This document shows, in pieces, positions 8,496 to 17,137 of a DNA stretch of 64,000 nucleotides. The notes under the pieces were generated by a model. That model saw only the letters and a list, made by a program, of their open reading frames with translations. It searched no databases and was not told the DNA's origin. Made by a program: the position numbers and the translations under genes. Source of the stretch: an uncultured Eubacteriales bacterium (GTDB lineage Bacteria; Bacillota; Clostridia; Christensenellales; Aristaeellaceae). The stretch lies in NCBI GenBank assembly GCA_944349855.1, contig CALVNS010000009.1, positions 17,515 through 81,514 on the forward strand, in the 5' to 3' direction. Each line of letters begins with the position of its first letter. Position 1 is the first letter of the stretch.

Positions 8496-9539
8496 TTACA
8501 GCACGTTGGCGACAACCCAGGCATCCACGTTGAAGGGCACGATGGTGGGGCAGGAGGTCAGGCGGTTCTTGATGCTGTTGCCGTCGATGGAGCCGTAGCG
8601 CAGGGGAACCTCCTTCTTAATGTAGGTCCTGTGCTGCGCGTCCGCGCCGGTGGATTCGACCTGGGTCACGGGGCCATGCAGGCACTTGAGCATACCCTTG
8701 CCACCGGCAATCAGCGTGCCGCTGGGCAGGATGGGCTTCACGGTGCCGTCGTCGTCCGTGAACTTTCCGGCGAAGGAATACATTTCCACGCCGTCGCTGT
8801 TCCAGCCGATGAAGCGCACGCCCTGGCCCCTGTACTTGGTATTGATCTCGCCCATGTTGATGTTGCGCCCGTCAAACTGCTTGATGTACTTGCTGTTGTC
8901 CATCATCGCGTCCGCAACGTCGGGGGCCATCACGATCATGTCCACGATGCCCAGACCGTCATAGACCAGATCGTAGATTTCGCGCATGTCGCTGTCGATC
9001 TTCGCGGAGCCATCGCTCCACGGCGTATCGGGGGTGTAGTTCTGCGTGAAGCCGTAATCGGCAACCAGGGTGGTATTCAGGTCGCGGCCCTCGTTGGTGT
9101 AGCGGAATACGCTCAGTTTGCCGGTCAGAAGCACCTGACGGGCCATCCACTCGCGGCGTCGCTGAATCGCCCTGCGCATGTCCACCAGATCGCGCACCAG
9201 CATCTTCTTCTCGCGCTGTGCGGGGGTCATAGCGCCCAGAATTTCCTCGCCGAAGGCGCGCTTTTGAAGGTCGGGATTGTCAATCAGGCGCTCGGGGGCG
9301 ATGGTGCAGAAGCCGACCTCGCGGGTCTCATAGCCCTGTCGGCCCATCAGCACGCCGCCTACGCCGGGATGGACGACAGGGGCCATCTGGCGGTCGCCCT
9401 TGCGGAAATCCCAGATCGCCTTGTCCTCCTCGACAGCGCCCATGTCGGCGCAGAAGGTATCGTACAGGAAAGAGTATTCGTGCGGAAGCTGCTCAATCGC
9501 GGCAAGCTGCGCACGGGTGGAGTAGATGTCGATAGGCAT
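8496..9539 (-). CDS. Major capsid protein (lambda gpE family)
   Basis: A 347-residue major capsid protein of the phage capsid E family with the HK97 fold. It has the usual length, the N-terminal DIYSTRAQLAAIEQLP, and the family-like PERLIDNPDLQKRAFGEE and REKKMLVRDLVDMRRAIQRR segments that correspond to the extended loop and spine helix. An AAGGAGGA site lies before the ATG at 9539. It follows the decoration protein, as in lambda, where D precedes E. Confidence 0.92.
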   Translation of the reverse strand: MPIDIYSTRAQLAAIEQLPHEYSFLYDTFCADMGAVEEDKAIWDFRKGDRQMAPVVHPGVGGVLMGRQGYETREVGFCTIAPERLIDNPDLQKRAFGEEILGAMTPAQREKKMLVRDLVDMRRAIQRRREWMARQVLLTGKLSVFRYTNEGRDLNTTLVADYGFTQNYTPDTPWSDGSAKIDSDMREIYDLVYDGLGIVDMIVMAPDVADAMMDNSKYIKQFDGRNINMGEINTKYRGQGVRFIGWNSDGVEMYSFAGKFTDDDGTVKPILPSGTLIAGGKGMLKCLHGPVTQVESTGADAQHRTYIKKEVPLRYGSIDGNSIKNRLTSCPTIVPFNVDAWVVANVL

Positions 9540-9557
9540 ATTGCTTCGTCCTCCTTA

Positions 9558-9977
9558 TCAGGTGTCGTCTTCCTGGGTTTTCACTTCGTTATCGAAGGTT
9601 TCCGTGTCGGCCATCTGATCCAGCACGATGCCCTGCTTGCGGAGCACGAGCTGCACGGCGTCGGTCAGCTCCGCGCTGTCCTTGAGCGTCACCCTGCCGG
9701 CAATCAGGCGACCGGCACGGTACGCGCGGGCATCTTCGGCGATGGTGGCGTTGGCGTCAGTATCAACGCTTTCGTCCAGCACAACAAGGGAATTGGTGTC
9801 CACGGCCTCGGTAGCCGTAGCGGGCAGCCACATGCCGTCCTGGCCGCGATACATCACCGTGCCGCGATTGATCTTGCCATTGCCCGGCTTGCAGGGAATG
9901 GCGATCAGGTCTGCGCCGTTGGGATCGGCCAGCAGATATTCGGGGTTGTTTGTGCCGATGACTTCATACATGCTCAT
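9558..9977 (-). CDS. Head decoration protein (lambda gpD family)
   Basis: A 139-residue capsid-stabilising protein like lambda gpD, which trimerises on the expanded head. Length, position between protease/scaffold and capsid, and the sequence RAYRAGRLIAGRVTLKDSAELTD support the family. An AGAAAGGAGA site precedes the start. It is expected to bind capsid after expansion. Confidence 0.8.
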   Translation of the reverse strand: MSMYEVIGTNNPEYLLADPNGADLIAIPCKPGNGKINRGTVMYRGQDGMWLPATATEAVDTNSLVVLDESVDTDANATIAEDARAYRAGRLIAGRVTLKDSAELTDAVQLVLRKQGIVLDQMADTETFDNEVKTQEDDT

Positions 9978-9998
9978 GTCGGTTTCTCCTTTCTGAGA

Positions 9999-10400
9999 TC
10001 AGTACATGCCGTTGATGCCGTCGGGGTACATCTCCCTGGCAATGGCGGCCATTTCCTTGGCAAGATCGTCAAGTTCCTGCTTGGCTGTCCTGCCGTCGTT
10101 CTGCCTGGGATCGCCGCCCTCGACCTTGTCGGCGGGAGCGGTCTCCTTCTTGCGGCCTTCCAGGTACTTCTTGCCTTTTTCCCGCTGGTGCTTCACAATC
10201 TGCTTGTGGAAGTCCATGGCGGCCATGCCGTTTTGCTTGGCCGTGGCGGCCATCTCGGCATATTCCTCGCCCGCCGGGGTCAGATCGTCGATCTCCTGGA
10301 TGCGTTCGCGCTCCTGCTGCGCACCGGCCTGCATGATCTGACTGTACAGGGCGGGGTTTTCGGCGCGGAGCTGGTCAAGGGTGATGTCCTTGATGTCCAT
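9999..10400 (-). CDS. Nested scaffold protein from internal start
   Basis: An in-frame ATG at 10400 (residue 255 of the protease, MDIKDITLDQLRAENP) follows a perfect AAGGAGGA at 10418-10411, ten bases upstream. The 133-residue product would be the highly charged helical scaffold domain. Lambda makes Nu3 the same way from within C. An optimal ribosome site inside a coding frame at a domain boundary is unlikely by chance, but separate expression is inferred. Confidence 0.7.
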   Translation of the reverse strand: MDIKDITLDQLRAENPALYSQIMQAGAQQERERIQEIDDLTPAGEEYAEMAATAKQNGMAAMDFHKQIVKHQREKGKKYLEGRKKETAPADKVEGGDPRQNDGRTAKQELDDLAKEMAAIAREMYPDGINGMY

Positions 10401-11162
10401 GGTGATTTCGTCCTCCTTGCTAAGGATTTTATTTTCAGCCGCTTCCCCGGTGGCAACTTTCGGTTCGGCGTTGCTGACTTTGGACGGATCGGCGTGCTCC
10501 TGAATGCTCTCCGGGATGTGGGCGTACATCCGGCGCATGGCCGCCATGGTCCGGTTGGATACAGCGGCCACAATCGGCTCGGCGTAAAGAACGGTGTCGA
10601 CGAAGCCGCGCTCATGGGCTTCTTTGGCGGTCATCCACGTTTCGGCGTTCATCCAGCCGCGGATGGTTTCTTCGCTCTGGCCGCTCCTTCGGGCGTAGAT
10701 GGATGCGCTGTCCGCTTCGGTGTTGCGCAGGCGTTTTGCCGTTGCTTCAAGGTCCTTCGCCTCGCCCCACGCGCCGGATTTGGGGTTGTGGATCATGTAC
10801 TCGCCGCCTTCGGTCATGGTGACGCGCGCACCGGGCAGACAGGCAATGAGCGTCGCAGCGCTGGCGCACATGCCCTCAATGGAGATTTTGATTTCGTCCA
10901 TGCCGCTGTTCATCAGGATGGTGCGTATGGCGATTGCCTGGTTCACATCGCCGCCGGGGCTGTTGATGCGGACGTTCAGGTTCTTCACACCTTTGGCCCT
11001 GGCATCTTTCAGCAGCTTGTCAAAGTCCGTAGCGCTGATGTCGGCCTCCGTCAGCTTCCACCAGTCATCGCAGATTTCGCCGTAGATCATCACATCGGCG
11101 CTATTGTCTGCGGCGTTCATCTGCAAGTCATACCGCAGGCGGAATTGTTCATGATTCGCCAT
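9999..11162 (-). CDS. Head maturation protease (ClpP-like) fused to scaffold
   Basis: A 387-residue S14/ClpP-like protease that cleaves capsid proteins during head assembly. Residues 1-190 form the protease: INSPGGDVNQA (67-77), nucleophile Ser101 in MCASAATL and His125 in YMIHNPK. After a linker, residues 255-387 are charged and helical with QQERERIQEI, as expected of a scaffold. The start overlaps the end of portal by 14 bases with a GGAGGGA site. A strong internal start at 10400 suggests the scaffold is also made alone, as lambda C and Nu3. Confidence 0.88.
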   Translation of the reverse strand: MANHEQFRLRYDLQMNAADNSADVMIYGEICDDWWKLTEADISATDFDKLLKDARAKGVKNLNVRINSPGGDVNQAIAIRTILMNSGMDEIKISIEGMCASAATLIACLPGARVTMTEGGEYMIHNPKSGAWGEAKDLEATAKRLRNTEADSASIYARRSGQSEETIRGWMNAETWMTAKEAHERGFVDTVLYAEPIVAAVSNRTMAAMRRMYAHIPESIQEHADPSKVSNAEPKVATGEAAENKILSKEDEITMDIKDITLDQLRAENPALYSQIMQAGAQQERERIQEIDDLTPAGEEYAEMAATAKQNGMAAMDFHKQIVKHQREKGKKYLEGRKKETAPADKVEGGDPRQNDGRTAKQELDDLAKEMAAIAREMYPDGINGMY

Positions 11163-12780
11163 TCTGTTGTCCCTCCTCGTTGGGTTTGACAGGTTCCGCC
11201 GGTTTCATATCGTCAAAAGCCGCCATTTCCTTTTTCCGCTGGCGGATGTTGGAAAGCCAGTCGTTGCCGTTGTACTCGCTTGCCTCCTGTTCCTGCGTGG
11301 AAATGTTGTTGGCGATGCGCTCCGTCGCCGCCTTGACTTCCTTGAGCGGGTCAACATGGCCCATGCTTGCGCCCATCCACATGCAGCCGCACCACGCCTG
11401 CCGGATTGCCGGATCGTCGAAGAATCCGGGGGCCTCAATGCGTCCGGTGGCGACGGCCTCGGCCAGCCATGCCTCGTAGATCGGCTGATTGAAGCTGTCA
11501 TTGAACGCCGTGCGTTGTACGCGCACTTCGCGCCAGAAGTCCAGCAGCGCGCCGCGTGCCGCGGTGTAGTTGCTCTCGTACTTCTTAATCAACACTTCCT
11601 TGGGGATGCCCATTCCCGCGCCGATAATCGTAATCAGCGTAGATACGAAGCTCTCAAAGGCGCTGTTTGCGCGAATGGGGTTGATTTCCTGAATCTTCTT
11701 GCCCGGAGGCAATGAGTAGATCGCGCCGGGCGCGAGTTCCATTTTCAGCTCGTCGTCCGTTACCTTCTCGTCCTCATTCACGGCATCCTCAAGACCCGTT
11801 TTTCCGTCGTCGTCATCGCTGACAACAAATGCGGTCAACATGGCGGAAACCACATTGGCCGCAAGTTCGCTTGTCAGGTATCGGTCAAGCTGCTTAATCT
11901 GTTCGATCTGTGCAGCTACGAATGGAATGCCGCGTCTCTGCTCGGGCCGCTCCACCGCCATGATGTGCAGGATGTTCGGAAACCCCGTGTCCGCGCCGAA
12001 GGCATCAATCGGTTGCCACTCGATCTCCTGCGTGTTGCCTTCCAGCAGCGGGTGATGGTTGGCAATGTGGTATTTTACTACCGTCCCGTCCCGGTCGATC
12101 TCCACGCCGTCGATGATCCTGCCGCCGCTGTCCGTTTCCTTGCTTTCACTCTCGCCGGCGTAGCTGTCCGGCGTGCTCACGCGGTCGGCCTCCAGTATGC
12201 GGATCACCGTCTGGTACGGCGTTCGCTTGTTTTCCTTCATGCCGAACAGCACAAACACATCGCCGCTCATTAGCTGACTTCGGAATGCAAGCTGCTGCAT
12301 GGTGTAAAAATTCTTCTGCCGTTCGGCGTCGCACATCACATTGCTGGACCAAAGCCGAAATTCCCTCTGTGCATTGCGCTCCCATTCGTCGCACGCCTCA
12401 TCGCTCATGCCCAGCAATTCAGCGTCGATTTTCGGCTTGGGCTGAATGCCCCATCCTACAACGTTGGTGGTCAGCGTTGCAGGTCCGCTCCTGGCCAGGC
12501 CGCCGCCCGCATACAGGTCGCGGGCACGTTGTCGGAGCGTGGCGCCGTGAAGGTCGATGTCGTCTTCCGCGCTGCCGCCGCCCACGATCCATCCGATCAT
12601 ACTGTTAAGGGTAGTGCTTGCGCCGTGGTTTCCATAGCCGCTGGCGGCCATGGCCTTGCGCTCTTTCCGCTCAGCCTCTCTCTCTCGTGCAATGCGCTGG
12701 AGAAACTTCTTGTTTCCGCGTTCGGGCGAGAGCAGAAAAAGCGCCCGTTCGCTCCAATTGGGTTGTTCCCGTTTTTTCAT
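11149..12780 (-). CDS. Portal protein, lambda family
   Basis: A 543-residue portal of the lambda gpB family, the dodecameric ring through which DNA enters the head. The ATG at 12780 (MKKREQPNWSERALF) lies after a GGGGGCGATGAG site; a longer frame upstream overlaps the previous gene. Typical features include the early charged helix, the middle GIPFVAAQIEQIKQLDRYL segment, which corresponds to the conserved portal core, and KKYESNYTAARGALLDFWRE. It ends within the protease gene. Confidence 0.92.
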   Translation of the reverse strand: MKKREQPNWSERALFLLSPERGNKKFLQRIAREREAERKERKAMAASGYGNHGASTTLNSMIGWIVGGGSAEDDIDLHGATLRQRARDLYAGGGLARSGPATLTTNVVGWGIQPKPKIDAELLGMSDEACDEWERNAQREFRLWSSNVMCDAERQKNFYTMQQLAFRSQLMSGDVFVLFGMKENKRTPYQTVIRILEADRVSTPDSYAGESESKETDSGGRIIDGVEIDRDGTVVKYHIANHHPLLEGNTQEIEWQPIDAFGADTGFPNILHIMAVERPEQRRGIPFVAAQIEQIKQLDRYLTSELAANVVSAMLTAFVVSDDDDGKTGLEDAVNEDEKVTDDELKMELAPGAIYSLPPGKKIQEINPIRANSAFESFVSTLITIIGAGMGIPKEVLIKKYESNYTAARGALLDFWREVRVQRTAFNDSFNQPIYEAWLAEAVATGRIEAPGFFDDPAIRQAWCGCMWMGASMGHVDPLKEVKAATERIANNISTQEQEASEYNGNDWLSNIRQRKKEMAAFDDMKPAEPVKPNEEGQQNGES

Positions 12781-12793
12781 CTCATCGCCCCCG

Positions 12794-13036
12794 TTACATG
12801 TCGCGCGGGACGATGCGAACAACCCTGCTGGTGCGCACCGTCCCGCTCAACGCCTCGACCACATTGGCAAAGTATTCAATCCGCTTGGCAATTTCGGCAA
12901 GGTCAAATGCCGTATACTCGCGCGTGCCGATGCGGTAAGCCTTTGCCTGTCCACCGGCAAGCGCCTTTTCGCATTCCTTCCAGAGCTGTAACTGCTCCCT
13001 GGCTTCCGCAAGGGTGTATGCACTCGTAGCCGCCAT
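12794..13036 (-). CDS. DUF6148/gpW-like head-tail protein
   Basis: An 80-residue protein starting MAATSAYTLAEAREQLQLW. It matches the small helical family annotated as DUF6148 or gpW-like, which sits between terminase and portal in lambda-like heads and is involved in head completion. The GTREYTAFDLAEIAKRIEYF segment is characteristic. An AAAGGAGG site precedes the ATG. Confidence 0.8.
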   Translation of the reverse strand: MAATSAYTLAEAREQLQLWKECEKALAGGQAKAYRIGTREYTAFDLAEIAKRIEYFANVVEALSGTVRTSRVVRIVPRDM

Positions 13037-13113
13037 ACGCTGCCTCCTTTTTTTCGCCCGCCTCCCGGCTTCGCCGCGTCGCGGGTCCGCTTAGTCGGGC
13101 TTGCGCCCTCCCT

Positions 13114-14976
13114 CTAAATCCTGATGCCGCTGGAGATCACCTGGCGCGGCTTCTTCTTTTCCGCTTGCGTCTTTGTAAGCATCGCTTCCTCTGAGATGCC
13201 CAGCAGCATGCGTTCCAATTTGTTGAAGTCCCAGTGAAAAAAGCGAAACGCGGCGCGGGCATAATTGCGGCAGTCCAACGGCTCGTTGCGCTCGTATGTC
13301 TTTTCCCACGATGCCACGCTTTGACCGCGCACGCGGCGGATCGCCATGCGCTCCGAGCATAGACCCCTGAAATATTCCAGGTCGTACCCGCATCGGTAGT
13401 CGATGGGGTAGTGCATGTACTTTGGGCCCGGCGTTTCAACCGTCATCGCGTGCATAATGGCAGCCTTTCCGCAGTCGACGCCGATCATCAGTTTGGCGCT
13501 ATCGGCATTTCGCGCGCTTGTTTTCATCTGGCGAACATAGGGTTTCCCTTCGCCGCCTTCGCCCTTGACGGCCCATACGCGCTTTCCCTCGCGCCTTGCG
13601 CACTCTTTGTAGACCTCTTGTGTATAGTGACCGCCGGAATCGATGAAGGTTGCGAGGATGCGCATTTTCATCCCGTTTTTCATCATCCATTCACGGTCAA
13701 GGAGGTTGTCGATTTCCTCCCATACTGCCGGAGAATCAGGCCGCCCGGGGATGATGCCGCGTGAAATTCCCCAGGATTCTTCATCCCGGCTCCAACCAAC
13801 CACCTCGTATTCAAGCCGGTTATCCTGCGTATCAACGCCCATGGTAAGAACCAGTACGCCGGAAGGAACTTCTGCGTTGTAATGCTCCCGCCGGTCGTGC
13901 AGCTTTTCGGGAACGCCGCTTCTGTCCCGCAGCTCCCAGCTTTCGCCCAGCATGGTGTTGTGGAACACCTTGAGCAGTTCGGGATCATCCTTGGCTTGCA
14001 GAAAGGTCAGCGCTATATCGTTCCAGTCAGACCACGGCGACATAAACGCATTCAAACGAAACGAGCGCACGCCGTTTTGCAGCGCACGCTCGTTTTTCAC
14101 TACCCATTTGGCAGGCAGTCGCTTCGCCTCGTATTCCGGCGTTTCCCGCTGACAGATAGGGCATTGCCACCGGGAATTGCGCACGGTATAGTTGGTCTCT
14201 CCGCTTTCGTCCCTGAATTGCTCCTTGTCAAATTTGATGTCGTCGAATCGGATGTAGCTGTATTGGTGGCAGTGCGGGCATTGCGTATGCCATTCTTCCT
14301 GCGTGCCTTTCATGTAAGCCTTCTCAATCTTGCTCACGCCCTTTATGGTCGGTGTGCTGGTCTTGACGATCTTTCGGTTATGGCGGAATGTTTCGCTGCG
14401 ACGCTCTGCCAATTCGATGGGATCGCCCTCCGTACCGGCGCTGGCTGGAAATCGGTCGATTTCGTCCAGGAAGATGTAGCGCACCGGTTTGGATGCCAGA
14501 TCGGAGGGACTGTTCGCGCCGATAATTGCCAGCGATCCGCCCGGAAAGGTCTTCATGGTGATGGTGTTTGCAGCGTCGCGTCCCTTCGCTTTGAACACCT
14601 TGTCGCGCAGGGTAGGGCAGGAGGCAAACATAGGAGCAATCCGGCGTTTGGAATAGTCCTCGGCCACCTTGTCTGTCGGCTGCACGTAGAGCATGGGCCC
14701 AGGATCGTTGTCAATCGCACGGCCCAGCATGTTCAGCTCAATTTCGGACTTGCCCACCTGGGCCGATGCCATAACCACGATTTCATACACGCCCGGTTGG
14801 GTAAAGGCATCCATGATCTCGCGCTGATATGGCGCTCGATCCGTTCGCCATGGTCCGGGTTCACTCGCGCTTTCCGATGTCAGCACTCGGTTTTCGTCCG
14901 CCCATTCAGAGACGGTCTGTGGCTTTGGTGGGCGAAACATGGAGTAGGTGAAGCGCAGGAGTTCCCGCAGGTCCAT
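13114..14976 (-). CDS. Terminase large subunit (GpA family)
   Basis: A 620-residue packaging ATPase/nuclease of the lambda gpA family. Walker A is SAQVGKS at 71-77 and Walker B IFLDE at 168-172. A zinc-ribbon-like pair, CPHC (233-236) and CPIC (272-275), lies between the domains. The nuclease domain begins with the strand LTMGVDTQDNRLEYEVVGW carrying the metal-binding Asp382. Its ATG abuts the terminase small subunit stop. Length is normal. Confidence 0.95.
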   Translation of the reverse strand: MDLRELLRFTYSMFRPPKPQTVSEWADENRVLTSESASEPGPWRTDRAPYQREIMDAFTQPGVYEIVVMASAQVGKSEIELNMLGRAIDNDPGPMLYVQPTDKVAEDYSKRRIAPMFASCPTLRDKVFKAKGRDAANTITMKTFPGGSLAIIGANSPSDLASKPVRYIFLDEIDRFPASAGTEGDPIELAERRSETFRHNRKIVKTSTPTIKGVSKIEKAYMKGTQEEWHTQCPHCHQYSYIRFDDIKFDKEQFRDESGETNYTVRNSRWQCPICQRETPEYEAKRLPAKWVVKNERALQNGVRSFRLNAFMSPWSDWNDIALTFLQAKDDPELLKVFHNTMLGESWELRDRSGVPEKLHDRREHYNAEVPSGVLVLTMGVDTQDNRLEYEVVGWSRDEESWGISRGIIPGRPDSPAVWEEIDNLLDREWMMKNGMKMRILATFIDSGGHYTQEVYKECARREGKRVWAVKGEGGEGKPYVRQMKTSARNADSAKLMIGVDCGKAAIMHAMTVETPGPKYMHYPIDYRCGYDLEYFRGLCSERMAIRRVRGQSVASWEKTYERNEPLDCRNYARAAFRFFHWDFNKLERMLLGISEEAMLTKTQAEKKKPRQVISSGIRI

Positions 14977-15494
14977 TATTCTTCCTCGCTTTCCTCCTCA
15001 TTGTCCGAATCCTCGGCTACTGCCTCAAGCGGCAGTGGCGTTTCGGCAATCTGCGTCAGGATATCCCGGATTTCTGCATCCATGATGCTGGCGATCATTT
15101 CCACATCCTTCATCATCACCAGCCTGGGCGAAACCTTGCTTGGCAGGCGGAGCATATTCTGCATCACTGTGTTGGCAACGCCTCCCCAAAGCCTGCGGAT
15201 TTCCTGTACATCCACCAGCTTTCCCTCAAGCCTGGCTACCTCAAGTTCCGTCTTGCGGGTTTTCACGATCTCATGCTTGGCCTTTACTTCGTCAAGCGTC
15301 TGATCGTCGCCGGTTTCATTGTCCACGTTATACCGCACCCATCGCTGCACAAAAATAGCGAGGTCGTACTTGCCGCCCTCGCCCTTTACGAATAACTTTC
15401 CATCCTCCGGCAGGCTCATGTCTATGTCGTGCAGCCGCCGGTAGGTGTAGCCTGCGACCGTCGCAAGCTCCTTTTTTGTCAAATAAATGCCCAT
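14976..15494 (-). CDS. Terminase small subunit (Nu1-like)
   Basis: A 172-residue DNA-recognition subunit. The N-terminus GIYLTKKELATVAGYTYRRL is a winged-helix/MerR-like motif as in gpNu1, and the C-terminus is acidic (EDSDNEEESEEE). The ATG at 15494 is chosen because AGGTGA lies eight bases upstream and begins at the preceding gene's stop; an ATG at 15512 is possible but has no site. It recognises the packaging start and hands DNA to the large subunit. Confidence 0.85.
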   Translation of the reverse strand: MGIYLTKKELATVAGYTYRRLHDIDMSLPEDGKLFVKGEGGKYDLAIFVQRWVRYNVDNETGDDQTLDEVKAKHEIVKTRKTELEVARLEGKLVDVQEIRRLWGGVANTVMQNMLRLPSKVSPRLVMMKDVEMIASIMDAEIRDILTQIAETPLPLEAVAEDSDNEEESEEE

Positions 15495-15502
15495 ATGATC
15501 GA

Positions 15503-16150
15503 TCACCTGCATCTGCTGATGATAAATTTATGCTCTGCTTCAAGACGATCCATCAGCATGTCCATGACATCCTTCTGTATATCGTCCTCTGCACGGTTTA
15601 TGGGCATTTGTGGCACACCAATGCCAACCACTCTTGCAATCGCATCTTTTCCGTTTTTCGTCTTTTTGCCAGTTCTGGTAAAAGCAACTCCGTTTAGTTT
15701 GGGAGCAGACGTGTTGATGAATGGGGGATTCCCGCCCTGATGGTTCATTACCTCCGGCATTGTGCTTCTTTGGCTTTTGATGATCTTGGCGTTGATCTTG
15801 TAGCGCTTGCCTTTGCGAACGCTCCAACCGGGAGCGCCGCCAGACGCTTTGAACGTTCCACCAATGGACATCCGTCTACCCTTGATGGGAATGCAGCAGC
15901 TTACGCCAATAGCGCCTGTTCCGCTGCTGATCTCAGGACTTCCAATGTAGGACTTTACTTTTTTCTGTGTTATCACGTAATGTTTAGAGGCTTCCTTGCC
16001 TACAATGGTTCTAACATGGTTGCCCGTTCTCGTCACAGCGCGACGCAACAGCGCATTCATTTCTTTTTCCGTATGCACCGCCCGGAGGGCATCGATTTTT
16101 TCCTTGGCATCGCTGATGTCAATATCCAGGTAAATGCCGTTTTTGGCCAC
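15503..16150 (-). CDS. Minor tail protein Z-like protein
   Basis: A 215-residue protein that resembles phage minor tail/completion protein Z, with an N-terminal helix, RRAVTRTGNHVRTIVGKEASKHY and later basic GTFKASGGAPGWSVRKGKRYK. I choose a GTG start at 16150 because GGAGGGG lies six bases before it; an ATG at 16189 has no good site. Unusually, it lies first in the late operon, before terminase, not with the tail genes. A promoter lies immediately upstream. Confidence 0.6.
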   Translation of the reverse strand: MAKNGIYLDIDISDAKEKIDALRAVHTEKEMNALLRRAVTRTGNHVRTIVGKEASKHYVITQKKVKSYIGSPEISSGTGAIGVSCCIPIKGRRMSIGGTFKASGGAPGWSVRKGKRYKINAKIIKSQRSTMPEVMNHQGGNPPFINTSAPKLNGVAFTRTGKKTKNGKDAIARVVGIGVPQMPINRAEDDIQKDVMDMLMDRLEAEHKFIISRCR

Positions 16151-16225
16151 GATCAACCCCTCCAACCTGTTGAAATAGAAAATGGGCAACGGTTTTGTCC
16201 GTTACCCATCTCTTGCGATGATAGC

Positions 16226-16254
16226 ATTGTAGCATGTCAAGCGCTGAGAATCAA
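16226..16254 (-). promoter_or_regulatory. Late operon promoter
   Basis: On the minus strand a -35 TTGATT (16254-16249), 17-bp spacer and an extended -10 TGCTACAAT (hexamer 16231-16226) stand 76 bases before the first late gene and directly after the putative late regulator gene. This is the likely point of late transcription control. Confidence 0.7.
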
Positions 16255-16275
16255 GAGGGAATTTCCATCCTGGCG

Positions 16276-16758
16276 TTATTTTTCTTCGATGATGTATTTC
16301 TCCCGCCATACTACGCTCTGCATATCCGCGGCCTGCTCCACGCTGTCGCGCGCTCGTCGAAAGCCCCATTCGGTCAGATTCAGCTCCTCCCGCACCTTCT
16401 CAGGCGGCAATCCGTCAACATACATCATCACGACAAACGTCCGCATGGTGCGGCTTTCAATGCTGTTGATGATCTTCTCCGCCGCTTTCAGTTCCCGCGT
16501 GTAGGCGGCGATCTTCTCCCGATGTTTCTCGTTGATGCTGTCGATGGCCGCAAACGCGGCGTCAAAGCCCGACGGCATCCCTTTCCCTCCGGGCATCCCT
16601 GTAATGTGTTGCGTGATGTTAAACATTCGGTCGCGCTGCCATTCACACCTTTTCTCAAGGCTGCACACATCCTGCATCACGCACAACACGCGCGACAGCA
16701 GCGGGATGTCCCGGTTCTTGATCATCCGCGGCTCCTGGATTTTATCCTTTCCCTTCAT
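16276..16758 (-). CDS. Putative late transcription regulator (DUF1492/ArpU-like)
   Basis: A 160-residue sigma-like helix-turn-helix protein. The C-terminal part, SRTMRTFVVMMYVDGLPPEKV and LNLTEWGFRRARDSVE, resembles region-4-like HTHs of ArpU/RinA/DUF1492 phage activators. These genes usually sit just before terminase and switch on late genes, as here. The ATG at 16758 follows GGAGGG; an upstream ATG at 16797 has a weak site. It may act on the promoter at 16226-16254. Confidence 0.68.
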   Translation of the reverse strand: MKGKDKIQEPRMIKNRDIPLLSRVLCVMQDVCSLEKRCEWQRDRMFNITQHITGMPGGKGMPSGFDAAFAAIDSINEKHREKIAAYTRELKAAEKIINSIESRTMRTFVVMMYVDGLPPEKVREELNLTEWGFRRARDSVEQAADMQSVVWREKYIIEEK

Positions 16759-16819
16759 ATGGCCCTCCGAAAAAGCGCAAATGTTTTCGTTTTTCATTTC
16801 TTGCTCGTCGTGCCAAGGA

Positions 16820-17137
16820 TCAAGTCAGGTATGTTGCCGTTGTATAGGCAAATGCCTCTTGCACCGCATCATCGGCTGACATTCCTTTTTCGATCTTGCT
16901 TTGAATCAAGTCTCGGATGTAGCAGACGGCCTCCTCGTGAGAGAGCGTCGTCGCGCAGGACAGGCGACCGGCCAGGTCGTATATGCGCCGGGCCAGGTCG
17001 TTGTCCGTCGCATCCGCAAACCTCCGAAGGATGCAGGTAAATTCCTCTGCCGTTTCCATTGGGTGTTTTGGCGCTGGCGCGGCCGGCTTGGGCTTCGTAA
17101 ATAGAAACGGCAGGATGCGATTCAAAAAATGGGTCAT
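16820..17137 (-). CDS. Hypothetical phage protein
   Basis: A 105-residue protein whose ATG overlaps the methyltransferase stop. It opens with a hydrophobic, Pro/Ala-rich segment (HFLNRILPFLFTKPKPAAP), perhaps a short membrane anchor, and continues as a helical domain rich in charged residues. I do not recognise the family. It is translated with the methyltransferase and the late regulator lies 62 bases downstream. Confidence 0.55.
   Translation of the reverse strand: MTHFLNRILPFLFTKPKPAAPAPKHPMETAEEFTCILRRFADATDNDLARRIYDLAGRLSCATTLSHEEAVCYIRDLIQSKIEKGMSADDAVQEAFAYTTATYLT

Noticed and set aside
8478-11189. 903-codon plus-strand frame opposite capsid and protease genes
   Set aside because: Shadow of three recognised phage genes with no family features of its own.
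16234-16242. TTGACA just before the late promoter -10
   Set aside because: It is only three bases from TACAAT; TTGATT 17 bases upstream is correctly spaced.
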